A DNA stretch of 48,779 nt from a virus (IMGVR_UViG_3300008261_000091:1-48779), one strand, 5' to 3'. Shown: positions 6,995 to 14,477, counted from the first letter of the stretch. The notes: generated by a model not told the origin, from the letters alone. Numbers and translations are program-made.

Positions 6995-7498
6995 ATGGAA
7001 CACCCAATCGCGGCAATTGAAAAAATACTTAATACTCTTGGTAGTAAGATTATCAAAGACAGATATGGTCTTGACTTGAAGTTTGAGGTTGATAAAGTAA
7101 ATGAACACCACTTCAAATCAAGAGACACCACTGATTATGTTATTCGTGTAAATGCTATTGGGGATAAGGTACCTTTTTTGATTAAAGATTTAAGTTATGA
7201 TGATACAATGTGGGATGAAGGTAGGTATGATGTCCCGTCTCATCTTGAAGAAATACTAACAAGTGCGGCTAACTACATTGATTTAAATTATAGTGTGGTG
7301 TTTAATAATGTTAGAAATCCGTACAAACATAAATGTGACGAATATATAATTCTAAAAAGTGTTGGAACAAAAATTTGTAAGGAATCAGGAATGACTGATG
7401 ACTCTTATTTTGGTGGTTTACCTGATATTGATAATGATGAATGGTGGAATGCTTTGAGTGATGAAGACAAAGAAATATTAAAATCTTTGTTTGGTTAA
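6995..7498 (+). CDS. Hypothetical protein, 167 residues
   Basis: Function unknown. The N-terminal helix (EKILNTLGSKIIKDRYGLDL) is followed by alternating strands and helices, and an acidic end with DNDEWWNALSDEDKEIL. It lacks the MK-hydrophobic tag but uses the same promoter box and spacing as the tagged genes. The helix is similar to the second module of the 5525 protein. The final helix could be a partner-binding segment. Confidence 0.75.
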   Translation: MEHPIAAIEKILNTLGSKIIKDRYGLDLKFEVDKVNEHHFKSRDTTDYVIRVNAIGDKVPFLIKDLSYDDTMWDEGRYDVPSHLEEILTSAANYIDLNYSVVFNNVRNPYKHKCDEYIILKSVGTKICKESGMTDDSYFGGLPDIDNDEWWNALSDEDKEILKSLFG

Positions 7499-7509
7499 AA
7501 TATTTTGTA

Positions 7510-7517
7510 TATATTTG
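7510..7517 (+). promoter_or_regulatory. TAnnTTTG promoter (TATATTTG)
   Basis: It ends 4 nt before the ATG at 7522, the same spacing as six other promoters of this type in the window. Confidence 0.55.
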
Positions 7518-7521
7518 TCTT

Positions 7522-7746
7522 ATGAAAAATAGTTTGATTTTATATTTTGTGTATGGGGTTATGGGTCTCATCTTACTTGGTATTAGTTTGGAGTTTACCA
7601 TTAAATCTGTGATTGAGGTAGATTATCTTGGTGTTTTGTTGTGGTCATTCATTTTATGTGTTGATTTGAATGACATGATTGACAGACATCGTAATTTTAC
7701 CAAGTATTACCCTCATTTTGAGGATAAATGGTTATATTTCTTATGA
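7522..7746 (+). CDS. Small membrane protein, 74 residues
   Basis: Two hydrophobic segments are visible, about residues 4-25 (YFVYGVMGLILLGISLEF) and 33-50, followed by a charged C-terminal tail (DRHRNFTKYYPHFEDKW). Function is unknown. The TAnnTTTG promoter separates it from the surrounding TATTTAT-box genes. It could modify the host envelope or act as an antiholin-like factor; nothing in the sequence decides this. Confidence 0.68.
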   Translation: MKNSLILYFVYGVMGLILLGISLEFTIKSVIEVDYLGVLLWSFILCVDLNDMIDRHRNFTKYYPHFEDKWLYFL

Positions 7747-7756
7747 TGTATTAATT

Positions 7757-7780
7757 CCCACCTCATCAGGTGGGTTTTTT
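7757..7780 (+). terminator. Rho-independent terminator
   Basis: CCCACC-tcatca-GGTGGG, then T6. It is the cleanest member of the recurring terminator set. Confidence 0.87.
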
Positions 7781-7792
7781 ATTTTTATATAA

Positions 7793-7799
7793 TATTTAT
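7793..7799 (+). promoter_or_regulatory. TATTTAT box, 16 nt before long-tag gene
   Basis: aaTATTTATaaataaaaa, identical over 18 nt to the box at 1505. Confidence 0.5.
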
Positions 7800-7815
7800 A
7801 AATAAAAAATAGAAC

Positions 7816-7884
7816 ATGGCAAAAAGAGTTATAAGATTAACAGAATCTGATTTGATGAGAATCGTTAAACGAGTTATCAATGAA
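7816..7884 (+). repeat. RLTESDL tag-coding repeat, copy 4
   Basis: The fourth copy, closest to copy 1; the similarity extends upstream through the promoter box, so the repeated unit is promoter plus tag. Confidence 0.75.
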
Positions 7885-8130
7885 GGTAAAAAATTTGGTT
7901 CATTTGACGATGAGGAATGGTACGATGAATCAGATAGAAGAGCTAGCTTTGATGATATGGGTGATGAAGACTTTGATGAAGAAAAGTTTGAGGACTTTGA
8001 AGATTTTGAATCTAAGCACGGAGAAGACACTAAATGGTTTGGTCGTGGAGAACACGGTAAAAAAATGTTTGACAAATATAGAGAAGTTAAACAAAGACCA
8101 TTTAAAGTAAGAACAAGAAGAGGTATGTAA
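7816..8130 (+). CDS. Long-tag, very acidic protein
   Basis: A 104-residue protein. Residues 1-23 are the long tag (RLTESDLMRIVKRVINE at 7-23). Residues 30-65 are extremely acidic (repeated DDEE, DEDFDEEKFEDFEDF) and the tail is basic (KVRTRRGM). The two-charge design resembles a nucleic-acid or nucleic-acid-mimic domain joined to a carrier peptide. No known family is recognised. Confidence 0.8.
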   Translation: MAKRVIRLTESDLMRIVKRVINEGKKFGSFDDEEWYDESDRRASFDDMGDEDFDEEKFEDFEDFESKHGEDTKWFGRGEHGKKMFDKYREVKQRPFKVRTRRGM

Positions 8131-8152
8131 TACCGAAACAAATTATGTTAAC

Positions 8153-8176
8153 CCCATCTTTTTAGGTGGGTTTTTT
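8153..8176 (+). terminator. Rho-independent terminator
   Basis: CCCATC-tttttа-type loop and GGTGGG arm at 8165-8170, then T6. Confidence 0.8.
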
Positions 8177-8187
8177 ATTTTAAATGA

Positions 8188-8194
8188 TATTTAT
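8188..8194 (+). promoter_or_regulatory. TATTTAT box, 14 nt before annexin-like gene
   Basis: gaTATTTATataaaaaaaatatt precedes the ATG at 8209. Confidence 0.48.
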
Positions 8195-8208
8195 ATAAAA
8201 AAAATATT

Positions 8209-8937
8209 ATGAAACATATATTAAACGGTTTAAGTGATGAAGAAAAGAATGGTATTCTTGAACAATATGGTGCGGAAATAAAAATTAATGCTGAACGTTT
8301 TAAATCATTAATGGAGTCTGAGTTGGGTAACGTTAAACCGTTACTGAATGAAAATTACGACGAACAAAAATATAACTTGTTATACCAATCCGTTAAAGGT
8401 GCTGGAACTAATGAAGATGCGTTTTTTAAGGCTCTATATTCTATTAAAGACAAAAATGAGTATGGTAGAATTGATGCTATCGCAAAATCAAAAGGTGAAG
8501 ATATTGCAACTTTATTTAAAGGTGACTTTAGTGATGTCCCATCAACTGAAAAATTTTGTGGTCATTTAAATTACATTGGTGTTAATATGCCCAAAAACGT
8601 TTGTTTAGGACAATTAGGATGGATTTTACCTAAAAAAGTCCAAAGTGGTGGGGTAGTAAGAGAACAGCATCAATTCCCTACAACAGGGGATAATAAAAAT
8701 GTTCCCGCAACTCCTGTGACTACAGGAACGGCATCTACTGATAAAGTAATAACTCACAAAATAAATCCTAACGAATATCAAGAACTTAAAAAAACAATTT
8801 TAGGATATGTAAATGACGGTACTAAATTAACAATCACGATTAATGGAGGTACCTCTACAATTGATGGTATCACCAATCAAAGTGGTAGTCATAGACTTAT
8901 ATTACCAACCGATGGTTTAAAACTTATTACACCCTAA
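8209..8937 (+). CDS. Tagged protein with an annexin-like repeat
   Basis: A 242-residue protein. The N-terminus has LSDEEKNGILEQYG (residues 8-21), related to the start of the protein at 11511, and PLLNE at 44-48. Residues 57-108 follow the pattern of one annexin repeat: KGAGTNE at 63-69 (annexins have KGxGTDE), then alternating helices ending near LFKGDFS. The rest has two cysteines, a Thr/Pro-rich linker (about 160-180) and a beta-rich end. Annexin repeats bind calcium and phospholipid; one copy alone may only be a helical protein-protein module. A role as a virion-delivered protein is inference. Confidence 0.72.
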   Translation: MKHILNGLSDEEKNGILEQYGAEIKINAERFKSLMESELGNVKPLLNENYDEQKYNLLYQSVKGAGTNEDAFFKALYSIKDKNEYGRIDAIAKSKGEDIATLFKGDFSDVPSTEKFCGHLNYIGVNMPKNVCLGQLGWILPKKVQSGGVVREQHQFPTTGDNKNVPATPVTTGTASTDKVITHKINPNEYQELKKTILGYVNDGTKLTITINGGTSTIDGITNQSGSHRLILPTDGLKLITP

Positions 8938-8961
8938 AAAAACATAAAATGATTTAATTTA

Positions 8962-8988
8962 CCCACCCCCCAAACAGGTGGGTTTTTT
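8962..8988 (+). terminator. Rho-independent terminator
   Basis: CCCACC and GGTGGG arms with a 9-nt loop, T6; last of the look-alike set. Confidence 0.83.
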
Positions 8989-8998
8989 ATTTTCATTA

Positions 8999-9005
8999 TA
9001 TTTAT
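8999..9005 (+). promoter_or_regulatory. TATTTAT box, 5 nt before tagged gene
   Basis: taTATTTATgtaatATG. It heads the run of overlapping genes from 9011 to 11382. Confidence 0.5.
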
Positions 9006-9010
9006 GTAAT

Positions 9011-9340
9011 ATGAAATATCTTATAACTGAAGACAGATTAGAAGGGACAATTGAGCGATTCATTAAAACTTCATTTCCTGAAGTAATTACCGTTTCCTTT
9101 AATACCAAACCTGTTATGCTGGCTAGCCGTAATGATGAAATAATACAAAGGAAAACTATTGAGATTACAATGGACCCTCATAATATTTTAACAGGAGGTG
9201 AATCGGTTAATTATGATGTTGTTGCGAAGTTAAAAGGGAGTATCAAGGTTGGTCTTGATTCTATGTTTGGTTTAGGTTTGCAAGAATATGGAAGTAAATG
9301 GGAGGTTAGAATATACGTTTTAAAAAGGGTTGAGGCATAA
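9011..9340 (+). CDS. Short-tag protein, 109 residues
   Basis: It starts MKYLITE; an earlier in-frame ATG at 8978 lies inside the terminator and is rejected. The body is beta-rich with basic ends (KWEVRIYVLKRVEA) and no recognised family. It is the first gene of a tightly packed operon in which each stop overlaps the next start, so the following four proteins are probably made in matched amounts. Confidence 0.78.
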   Translation: MKYLITEDRLEGTIERFIKTSFPEVITVSFNTKPVMLASRNDEIIQRKTIEITMDPHNILTGGESVNYDVVAKLKGSIKVGLDSMFGLGLQEYGSKWEVRIYVLKRVEA

Positions 9341-9726
9341 TGAAAGTATTAATTACCGAAAATAAAATGGTTAATCTATATCAATCATTAATTGATAAGT
9401 GTGTGTCTGAATTGATTAGTATTGATGGTCCTGATAATGTTCCTGATTGGGTTGACCCTCGTGTTTTAGATGATATTGAAAGTGTTGATAGTATTAAGGT
9501 TACTAATGTTGATATTTACGATGAAACTTACCCTGGTGCAAATATTATGGTGGTTAACATTCATGTTAATATAGTTTTGGACTCAATTAAATTTTTTGAC
9601 ACATCTAATCTATTGTTTCATTTAGAGTATTATGTTAAGGGACTTACATTTGGAAGAGATAGGGGTGTCAAACTTAAAATAATAGAAGACAATGTGGACC
9701 TAAAAAATGAAAATCCCCAATGGTAA
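9340..9726 (+). CDS. Short-tag protein, 128 residues
   Basis: It begins MKVLITE with a start overlapping the previous stop by one base (taATG). The protein is acidic with beta strands such as NIMVVNIHVNIVL and a helix containing FHLEYYVKGL. It resembles the proteins at 9011, 10205 and 16684 in layout (strands, helix, strand) but not clearly in sequence. Function unknown. Confidence 0.77.
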   Translation: MKVLITENKMVNLYQSLIDKCVSELISIDGPDNVPDWVDPRVLDDIESVDSIKVTNVDIYDETYPGANIMVVNIHVNIVLDSIKFFDTSNLLFHLEYYVKGLTFGRDRGVKLKIIEDNVDLKNENPQW

Positions 9727-10208
9727 TGAGAATAGTAGTCACAGAAGAACAAAAAAAAGGTATTAGTCATAAACTAATGGGTATGATTGATAATAATGGA
9801 TTATTAAATACCATTAAGTTCATGGGAGGGTACGATAATTTCATAACTCTTTTACCCGATTACTTTGATTCAAGAGAAAGTAAGATAGATTTAATTAAAG
9901 AAATAATTGGACTTGATGAACAACATCCTGTTTATGGTGGCGGGGGTAGAATCTATTTATCTGAAGTAGATTCCGATATTTTGTATGACGAATTTGATGG
10001 TGATGATGGCCACACATTTGAATCTTATATTGATTTTATTGAGAATTATAATGACAACTTATTCGCCCATGTTACGGTATGGGAATTTGATGAAGATGGT
10101 CAGATGTATGACGAATATTTTGATGATTATGATGTTCGTGTTAACAAATTGGAAACTAAATACTTAAATAAACTATTTGAAATGTTAGTGAATAATTATT
10201 TATCGTGA
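9726..10208 (+). CDS. Short-tag acidic protein, 160 residues
   Basis: The tag is MRIVVTE. The ATG at 9726 overlaps the upstream stop by one base and is preferred to the one 6 nt earlier. The central and C-terminal parts are acidic (DEFDGDDGH, DEYFDDYD) with a final helix KYLNKLFEMLVNNYL. A GGGGR loop lies near residue 75. Function unknown. Confidence 0.77.
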   Translation: MRIVVTEEQKKGISHKLMGMIDNNGLLNTIKFMGGYDNFITLLPDYFDSRESKIDLIKEIIGLDEQHPVYGGGGRIYLSEVDSDILYDEFDGDDGHTFESYIDFIENYNDNLFAHVTVWEFDEDGQMYDEYFDDYDVRVNKLETKYLNKLFEMLVNNYLS

Positions 10209-10519
10209 AAGTTATAATTAATGAAAATACCGAGAATAAATTACATTCATTTTATCAAAATAAAATTGATGATGAATGGAATGTGTTAAAACAAAGATAT
10301 AAAGATGAAGAAGTGTCTTCGGGTAATTGGTATTTATCATATATAAATGTAATAGATAGAATCAAAGTCACAATGGTTAAAGTTATGTCACACCGAGTAT
10401 TAATTTTTGTTGATGTTTATGGTAACCGAGTTGATTCCGACCATTTGAGATTTGTTAACGAGTATTTTACACATGTCTTAGAACCATTTGGTAAACCTAC
10501 AGTAATACCTGTTGAATGA
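10205..10519 (+). CDS. Short-tag protein with GTG start
   Basis: A 104-residue protein with tag MKVIINE. The GTG start overlaps the upstream stop by 4 bases (GTGA). A TATTTAT lies one base before the start but inside the upstream gene, and is probably coincidental. The body has strands (VLIFVDVYGNRV) and a helix with FVNEYFTHVL. Function unknown. Confidence 0.75.
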   Translation: MKVIINENTENKLHSFYQNKIDDEWNVLKQRYKDEEVSSGNWYLSYINVIDRIKVTMVKVMSHRVLIFVDVYGNRVDSDHLRFVNEYFTHVLEPFGKPTVIPVE

Positions 10520-11082
10520 TGAAAGTAATTATAAGAGAAAATCAAAATTCGGTTATTGAAGCTCAAAAAAATATGTTGTTTAGACTTTGGGATAAACAGG
10601 GGTACGCCAATTACGATATGACTAAAATCAAATTATTTGGATTATTTTTTCACCAATACACAACAATACAACATTGGGTATTAGAATGGAACAAAAAAAA
10701 TGGTGTTGACCCCCTTAAATACCTAAAAGCTGATTTTACATTATTTGAGGTAAGACCTGGTTTATATTTAACAGACGAAACTGATAGTGGTAGAAAATTA
10801 CGATTTGAGTGGAATAATATTTCTTTTTTGGTAACACTATGGGAAATTGAGGTTAGCGTTCCAAATCAATATGTTCATATGAGAATGGAGATTGACTTGG
10901 ACTCAATTACTGAGAATGGTAGAAGTATTTATGATGATTTATATGACGATGACCCAAACTATGACGATGAGTTCTTTAACCTTGTTGAGGATTATAGGGA
11001 TGAAGTAATATCAATTGTTAATAAAGTATTACAAGAGAAATATACCGATAAAATGGGGTATGACTTGGAGACTGAATTTTAA
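10519..11082 (+). CDS. Short-tag protein, 187 residues
   Basis: It starts MKVIIRE. Two consecutive ATG codons occur (10516 and 10519); the second restores the tag register and overlaps the upstream stop. Residues 35-70 are aromatic and helical (LFGLFFHQYTTIQHWVLEW). The C-terminal part is acidic (DDLYDDDPNYDDEFF) followed by a helix. No known family is recognised. Confidence 0.77.
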   Translation: MKVIIRENQNSVIEAQKNMLFRLWDKQGYANYDMTKIKLFGLFFHQYTTIQHWVLEWNKKNGVDPLKYLKADFTLFEVRPGLYLTDETDSGRKLRFEWNNISFLVTLWEIEVSVPNQYVHMRMEIDLDSITENGRSIYDDLYDDDPNYDDEFFNLVEDYRDEVISIVNKVLQEKYTDKMGYDLETEF

Positions 11083-11088
11083 TGTTAT

Positions 11089-11382
11089 ATGAAAAACGAT
11101 TTAGTCCCACAACTTAGTAAGATACTTAATACAATTATTATTAAGAAATATCCATTTATTGATAAAATCGTAGTTAACTCAGATAATATTGATAATGAGG
11201 CGTTTTATTATAGTATTATGATTGTTACGGGGAAATATAATATTGAAATAATTGATTTAGAATTAGAAAACGAAATAGAAGATAATATAAGAGATTTGTC
11301 CAACATGGTATTCCAATCTAATTACGATGAGTTTATTTTTAGGAAAATATATAGTATTGGTTGGGGAACTATTGATAATTGA
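11089..11382 (+). CDS. Hypothetical protein, 97 residues, untagged
   Basis: Last member of the 9011 operon, starting 6 nt after the previous stop. Helix SKILNTIIIKKY is followed by strands (KIVVNSDN, YYSIMIVTG), then an acidic segment. It lacks the MK tag. Its layout resembles the proteins at 6995 and 16684. Function unknown. Confidence 0.72.
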   Translation: MKNDLVPQLSKILNTIIIKKYPFIDKIVVNSDNIDNEAFYYSIMIVTGKYNIEIIDLELENEIEDNIRDLSNMVFQSNYDEFIFRKIYSIGWGTIDN

Positions 11383-11384
11383 GA

Positions 11385-11391
11385 TATTTAT
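11385..11391 (+). promoter_or_regulatory. TATTTAT box, 19 nt before small basic gene
   Basis: gaTATTTATtagaaataaatatatagtt leads to the ATG at 11411. Confidence 0.45.
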
Positions 11392-11410
11392 TAGAAATAA
11401 ATATATAGTT

Positions 11411-11527
11411 ATGGCAAAGGCTAGAAAAGAAGGTAAAGGTAAGAAAAATAGACGAAATCTTAAAAAAAGATTGGATATTATAAAAAATAACATAAAATTA
11501 ATTCAGAATTATGAAAAGAATAGTTGA
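11411..11527 (+). CDS. Very small basic protein, 38 residues
   Basis: Starts MAKARKEGKGKKNRRNLKKR: 13 of the first 20 residues are Lys or Arg. A helical segment follows. The size and charge fit a nucleic-acid or ribosome-binding peptide. It has its own TATTTAT box and overlaps the next gene by 17 bases in another frame. Existence is supported by the promoter and spacing; function is unknown. Confidence 0.55.
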   Translation: MAKARKEGKGKKNRRNLKKRLDIIKNNIKLIQNYEKNS

Positions 11528-11777
11528 AATATCTCAAGATGAGAAAAAATCCATTTTGGAAAAATACTCTATAATAAAAGAAGACCAACTACCTCTTGAG
11601 GAGTGTTCATTATTTGACCTTAAAAAAATTAGAGACTCATATGAAGGTGGGAATCCTTTAAGTATTGATATTAATGCTTTATCAGATAAAGAACTAATGG
11701 TGATAAAATCATCTTCTTTGGGTGATAAAAAGATGTGTTTGGCTAAAAAGGCGGATATAATGAAACATTTAAATTAA
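11511..11777 (+). CDS. Tagged protein (SxDEKKxILExY type)
   Basis: An 88-residue protein starting MKRIVEISQDEKKSILEKYS, related to residues 1-21 of the 8209 protein (S-D-E-E-K-x-x-I-L-E-x-Y). It continues IIKEDQ, again an I-x-E. The rest is helical with two cysteines. Unknown function. The next gene starts 3 nt after its stop. Confidence 0.75.
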   Translation: MKRIVEISQDEKKSILEKYSIIKEDQLPLEECSLFDLKKIRDSYEGGNPLSIDINALSDKELMVIKSSSLGDKKMCLAKKADIMKHLN

Positions 11778-11780
11778 GCG

Positions 11781-13019
11781 ATGAAACAAAATTTATTAAA
11801 CGAAGAAATTAGACGTATTAAAAATATGATGGGTTTGCAAGAGCAAACAAATCCCGCTTTTAAAAAGTTCTCAAACTTAACGTTTAAGTTAGATGCATTA
11901 CCCGCAGGCATTGCAAATTATAATCCATCTATAGGTTATATCAGAATTGATGGTGGCAATGAATGGTTAGCATCTAATAGAGCCATTTCATTAAAAAATT
12001 ACCTTTTATCTCAATTTAAAGGGAGTATTGAAGAACAAAATGTTAGAGTTAATGAAACAAAAGTTTTAGGTGCTGGTGATGCGAACCAATATGTTATTGG
12101 GACTTTTTATGGTAAAATGAAAAAGGAACCTGAAAAACAAGAGATGTACCCTTATACAATACTTTATAATTTTTATGAGATTGGGGGAGTTCCACACATA
12201 TTGGTAACACAACTAGGTAAAGGTTCTCCTGAAAAACTTGATTCTACTAAAGGTAGTACAACGTGGGTAAACAGATTTAATAAATATTTAGAAAAAATAC
12301 CAGCCGAGTATAATGCGAAGATTGTTAATCAAACTGTCGGAGGTGGAAGTGCCGAAGGTCCTAATAGAGCTGAAACGATATATGGGATTATGATTCCGAT
12401 TACCCAAGAAAAATTTGGTTACACCGCTAGAGAAAAAAGTAGAGTTCATTTTGACGCCAATAATGTGGATAAATTTAAAGAGATGGCTAACTTTATCGCC
12501 GATTATACTGCGGATGATTTCAGGACCGACGAATCATTAAAGAACCCAAATGCAAGACAACACAACTTCACAAGCTCTACAGGTGGTGCGGGTAATTACA
12601 TATTTGGTGATTTAGGTACGGGTAGAAAAGGTAAAATATTATCGGTAAATAACCCTAATGGTACTGATATTGTAATTAAACGAATGGAGCCAAGTGTTGA
12701 GGGTGTTGTACCAGGAGCCGTTAAATCTGGTTCTACTGAAGAATGGTTTGACTTGGGTTCATATAAATTGGATGACAATTTTTTTAAGGATAATATGATT
12801 TCAATTAAACCTGAAACGTATAAACAATTATTTGATGGTATTAATAATTTAATGAAAGCTAAAAAAATTGAGGATTTTCGTTTAGTTGAGTTAGGAGCAA
12901 ACATCAGTGGATATGCGAGTTCCGATAATGCTACTAATCGTTTACCTGAAGGGACAAAAGTACCCGACCACACATATGGTAATCGGGTACCTGCAGATAA
13001 ATGGGTTCAGAGAGATTAG
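11781..13019 (+). CDS. Large tagged protein (LLNEEIRRIKNMMG type)
   Basis: A 412-residue protein. It opens with NLLNEEIRRIKNMMGLQEQ (residues 3-21), a helical tag similar to that of the protein at 16375. Residues about 65-110 contain SNRAISLKNYLLSQFKG, reminiscent of the 'RA..V..YL' helix of OmpA-like peptidoglycan-binding domains, and near residue 385 ISGYASSDNATN recalls the strand before such a helix; this is weak. Many Gly/Asn-rich loops suggest a beta-rich structural or adhesin-like protein. The 3' end overlaps the convergent CAP gene by 4 bases. Confidence 0.7.
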   Translation: MKQNLLNEEIRRIKNMMGLQEQTNPAFKKFSNLTFKLDALPAGIANYNPSIGYIRIDGGNEWLASNRAISLKNYLLSQFKGSIEEQNVRVNETKVLGAGDANQYVIGTFYGKMKKEPEKQEMYPYTILYNFYEIGGVPHILVTQLGKGSPEKLDSTKGSTTWVNRFNKYLEKIPAEYNAKIVNQTVGGGSAEGPNRAETIYGIMIPITQEKFGYTAREKSRVHFDANNVDKFKEMANFIADYTADDFRTDESLKNPNARQHNFTSSTGGAGNYIFGDLGTGRKGKILSVNNPNGTDIVIKRMEPSVEGVVPGAVKSGSTEEWFDLGSYKLDDNFFKDNMISIKPETYKQLFDGINNLMKAKKIEDFRLVELGANISGYASSDNATNRLPEGTKVPDHTYGNRVPADKWVQRD

Positions 13020-13564
13020 TATTGAAAGATAACGGTGAAATAAGTGTTGTTAACTACGTTATATTTTTCACCTCCATGAACATATATTCCTGACGTATTT
13101 TCTTGGACTCCGATACCAAATGTTTTAAGTTTAGGGTCCAATAACGCATTTCTATGCGCTTCAGAGTGCATCCATTGTTTAACCGCACATCCCGCATTTT
13201 CTTTATGTGAACAAACCTCAATACTATTTATGCGATTTATTACCTCAACATAATTTAATCCTGAGTGTTTGTAGTTCGCCCATCTGGCCATATAATCACT
13301 ATGTTTTTGAGCTATACCCATTAGTTTTTTATCCATAACTAATGGATTAAGACCGTGAGATTTTCTTTCCTCGTTAATATAAAGGAGGACCAATTTTACA
13401 TATGTATCCATATTGTAAAAAGTCTTAGTGTGAAGACTGTCAGCAAATGGTATTGTATCGGTAGATACATTTGGGTAGTGATTAATTTCAAGCAAACTGT
13501 TTTGACCAAAAACATTCAGACCCAACACCATTACCAATATTACAATTACATTTTTCATATCCAT
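13016..13564 (-). CDS. Secreted CAP-domain (SCP/PR1-like) protein
   Basis: A 182-residue protein. Residues 1-21 are a signal peptide ending NVFGQ, typical of Bacteroidetes. The CAP fold follows: NEERKSHGLNPL (64-75), a first site histidine in KHSG (His100), KENAG (Glu122) and WMHSEAHRNALL (His133, His137). In bacteria CAP proteins act outside the cell, some as proteases or lipid binders. Starts at 13564 and 13558 are both possible. A TATATTTG box lies 13 nt upstream. It is the only minus-strand gene in the first 27 kb, and looks host-derived. Confidence 0.85.
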   Translation of the reverse strand: MDMKNVIVILVMVLGLNVFGQNSLLEINHYPNVSTDTIPFADSLHTKTFYNMDTYVKLVLLYINEERKSHGLNPLVMDKKLMGIAQKHSDYMARWANYKHSGLNYVEVINRINSIEVCSHKENAGCAVKQWMHSEAHRNALLDPKLKTFGIGVQENTSGIYVHGGEKYNVVNNTYFTVIFQY

Positions 13565-13577
13565 TAGTTTTATAAAA

Positions 13578-13585
13578 CAAATATA
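13578..13585 (-). promoter_or_regulatory. TAnnTTTG promoter for the CAP gene
   Basis: Read on the minus strand it is TATATTTG, 13 nt before the start at 13564. It lies back to back with the TATTTAT box at 13623 on the plus strand. Confidence 0.6.
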
Positions 13586-13622
13586 ATAAAAATAGTTCTT
13601 ATATTTGAAAACAAATACAAGA

Positions 13623-13629
13623 TATTTAT
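13623..13629 (+). promoter_or_regulatory. TATTTAT box, 5 nt before tagged gene
   Basis: gaTATTTATaaataATG. It also forms TATAAATA with the next bases. Confidence 0.5.
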
Positions 13630-13634
13630 AAATA

Positions 13635-14003
13635 ATGAAAGTGATTTTAACTGAAGAGCAATACAATAAGGCGAAATATAAAATATATGATAAGTTTATT
13701 GATATGCTTGTTAGGGATACTGAAATTTTTGGTTTTATGAAATATGATTATAATAAATATAGTTATGCTGCCCATATGAAATTCCCATATACCGATAATT
13801 TTTATAATTTAGCGTTTAATAACCCTAACGAGTTTACTTTCACCTCACCCGCTAGATATAATTTAAAAAGTTTCTTTATGTTAGTGGGTGTTGATATGGA
13901 CGAGGAACCAAAAAAGGCCGAAAACTTATGGAATGAATATTTGGATAAACTTGAGGTTAAAGTTAAAAAGTCCATTAAAAAATTTTTAGATAATGAAAAT
14001 TAA
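13635..14003 (+). CDS. Short-tag protein, 122 residues
   Basis: It starts MKVILTE. The middle is rich in Tyr and Asn (YDYNKYSYAAH), and the C-terminal 45 residues form a Lys/Glu-rich helix (KLEVKVKKSIKKFL). Function unknown. The stop region overlaps the next start by 11 bases, indicating an operon of two. Confidence 0.77.
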   Translation: MKVILTEEQYNKAKYKIYDKFIDMLVRDTEIFGFMKYDYNKYSYAAHMKFPYTDNFYNLAFNNPNEFTFTSPARYNLKSFFMLVGVDMDEEPKKAENLWNEYLDKLEVKVKKSIKKFLDNEN

Positions 14004-14301
14004 TAAAGAACATCTAATCAAGGCCGTTGATTCAGTGTTTGATACTGTATATTCAGATATTGACCGTATTAGTGACAGTAATCTTGATAGATATATGAAT
14101 TATTACAGTCAGGATAATATCAGATTACAAGTTAGAGAACATTATGGTAAAAATTACCTGCAGTATCGTAAAAAAGACCGAGACTCCATCCAACGAATGA
14201 TGCCTATTAGTAATTATATGTTTGATAAGGTAATAGAGAAATGGTTTACCAAAAAATATAATATGGAAATTGATGGAGTGTTATTACCAAGAAAAAATTA
14301 A
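13993..14301 (+). CDS. Hypothetical protein, 102 residues
   Basis: It starts MKINKEHLIKAVDSVFDTV. The C-terminus (FDKVIEKWFTKKYNMEIDGV) resembles the WF-helix end of family B proteins at 2458 and 6325, so it may be a truncated or diverged relative without the tag. The middle has basic and Tyr-rich stretches. Function unknown. Confidence 0.72.
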   Translation: MKINKEHLIKAVDSVFDTVYSDIDRISDSNLDRYMNYYSQDNIRLQVREHYGKNYLQYRKKDRDSIQRMMPISNYMFDKVIEKWFTKKYNMEIDGVLLPRKN

Positions 14302-14359
14302 TAACAATTTCTTAAAGATTACATAACATCCTTTTAGTTATTTTATTATACCTATTGAT

Positions 14360-14440
14360 ATGATACCATTGTTTTTAATTTTATCGGGTTCTTTCTTAGT
14401 TATTACCGTAATAAGAGATAGAAGAAATTATTATAAATAA
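14360..14440 (+). CDS. Possible 26-residue membrane peptide
   Basis: ATG at 14360 opens a short frame with one hydrophobic segment (IPLFLILSGSFLVITVI) and the tail RDRRNYYK. It lies between the gene ending 14301 and a terminator. One-span small peptides also occur at 19801 and 20303. No clear promoter is visible, so it remains tentative. Confidence 0.35.
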   Translation: MIPLFLILSGSFLVITVIRDRRNYYK

Positions 14441-14446
14441 TTAAAG

Positions 14447-14477
14447 TTACTTCACCCCGTAGGGTGGGTAATTTTTT
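14447..14477 (+). terminator. Rho-independent terminator
   Basis: TTAC..CACCC and GGGTG..GTAA pair around a short loop, followed by T6. Confidence 0.75.

Noticed and set aside
2408-8988. Similar hairpins as a CRISPR-like or REP repeat array.
   Set aside because: Each lies right behind a gene stop with a T-run and the spacing is irregular, so they are terminators.
10197-10203. TATTTAT one base before the GTG at 10205 as a promoter.
   Set aside because: It is inside the preceding gene, the spacing does not fit the others, and the genes are translationally coupled.
11781-13019. A confident OmpA-like domain assignment.
   Set aside because: Only one helix motif and a separated strand-like motif are similar and in an unusual order, so it is left as a weak remark.
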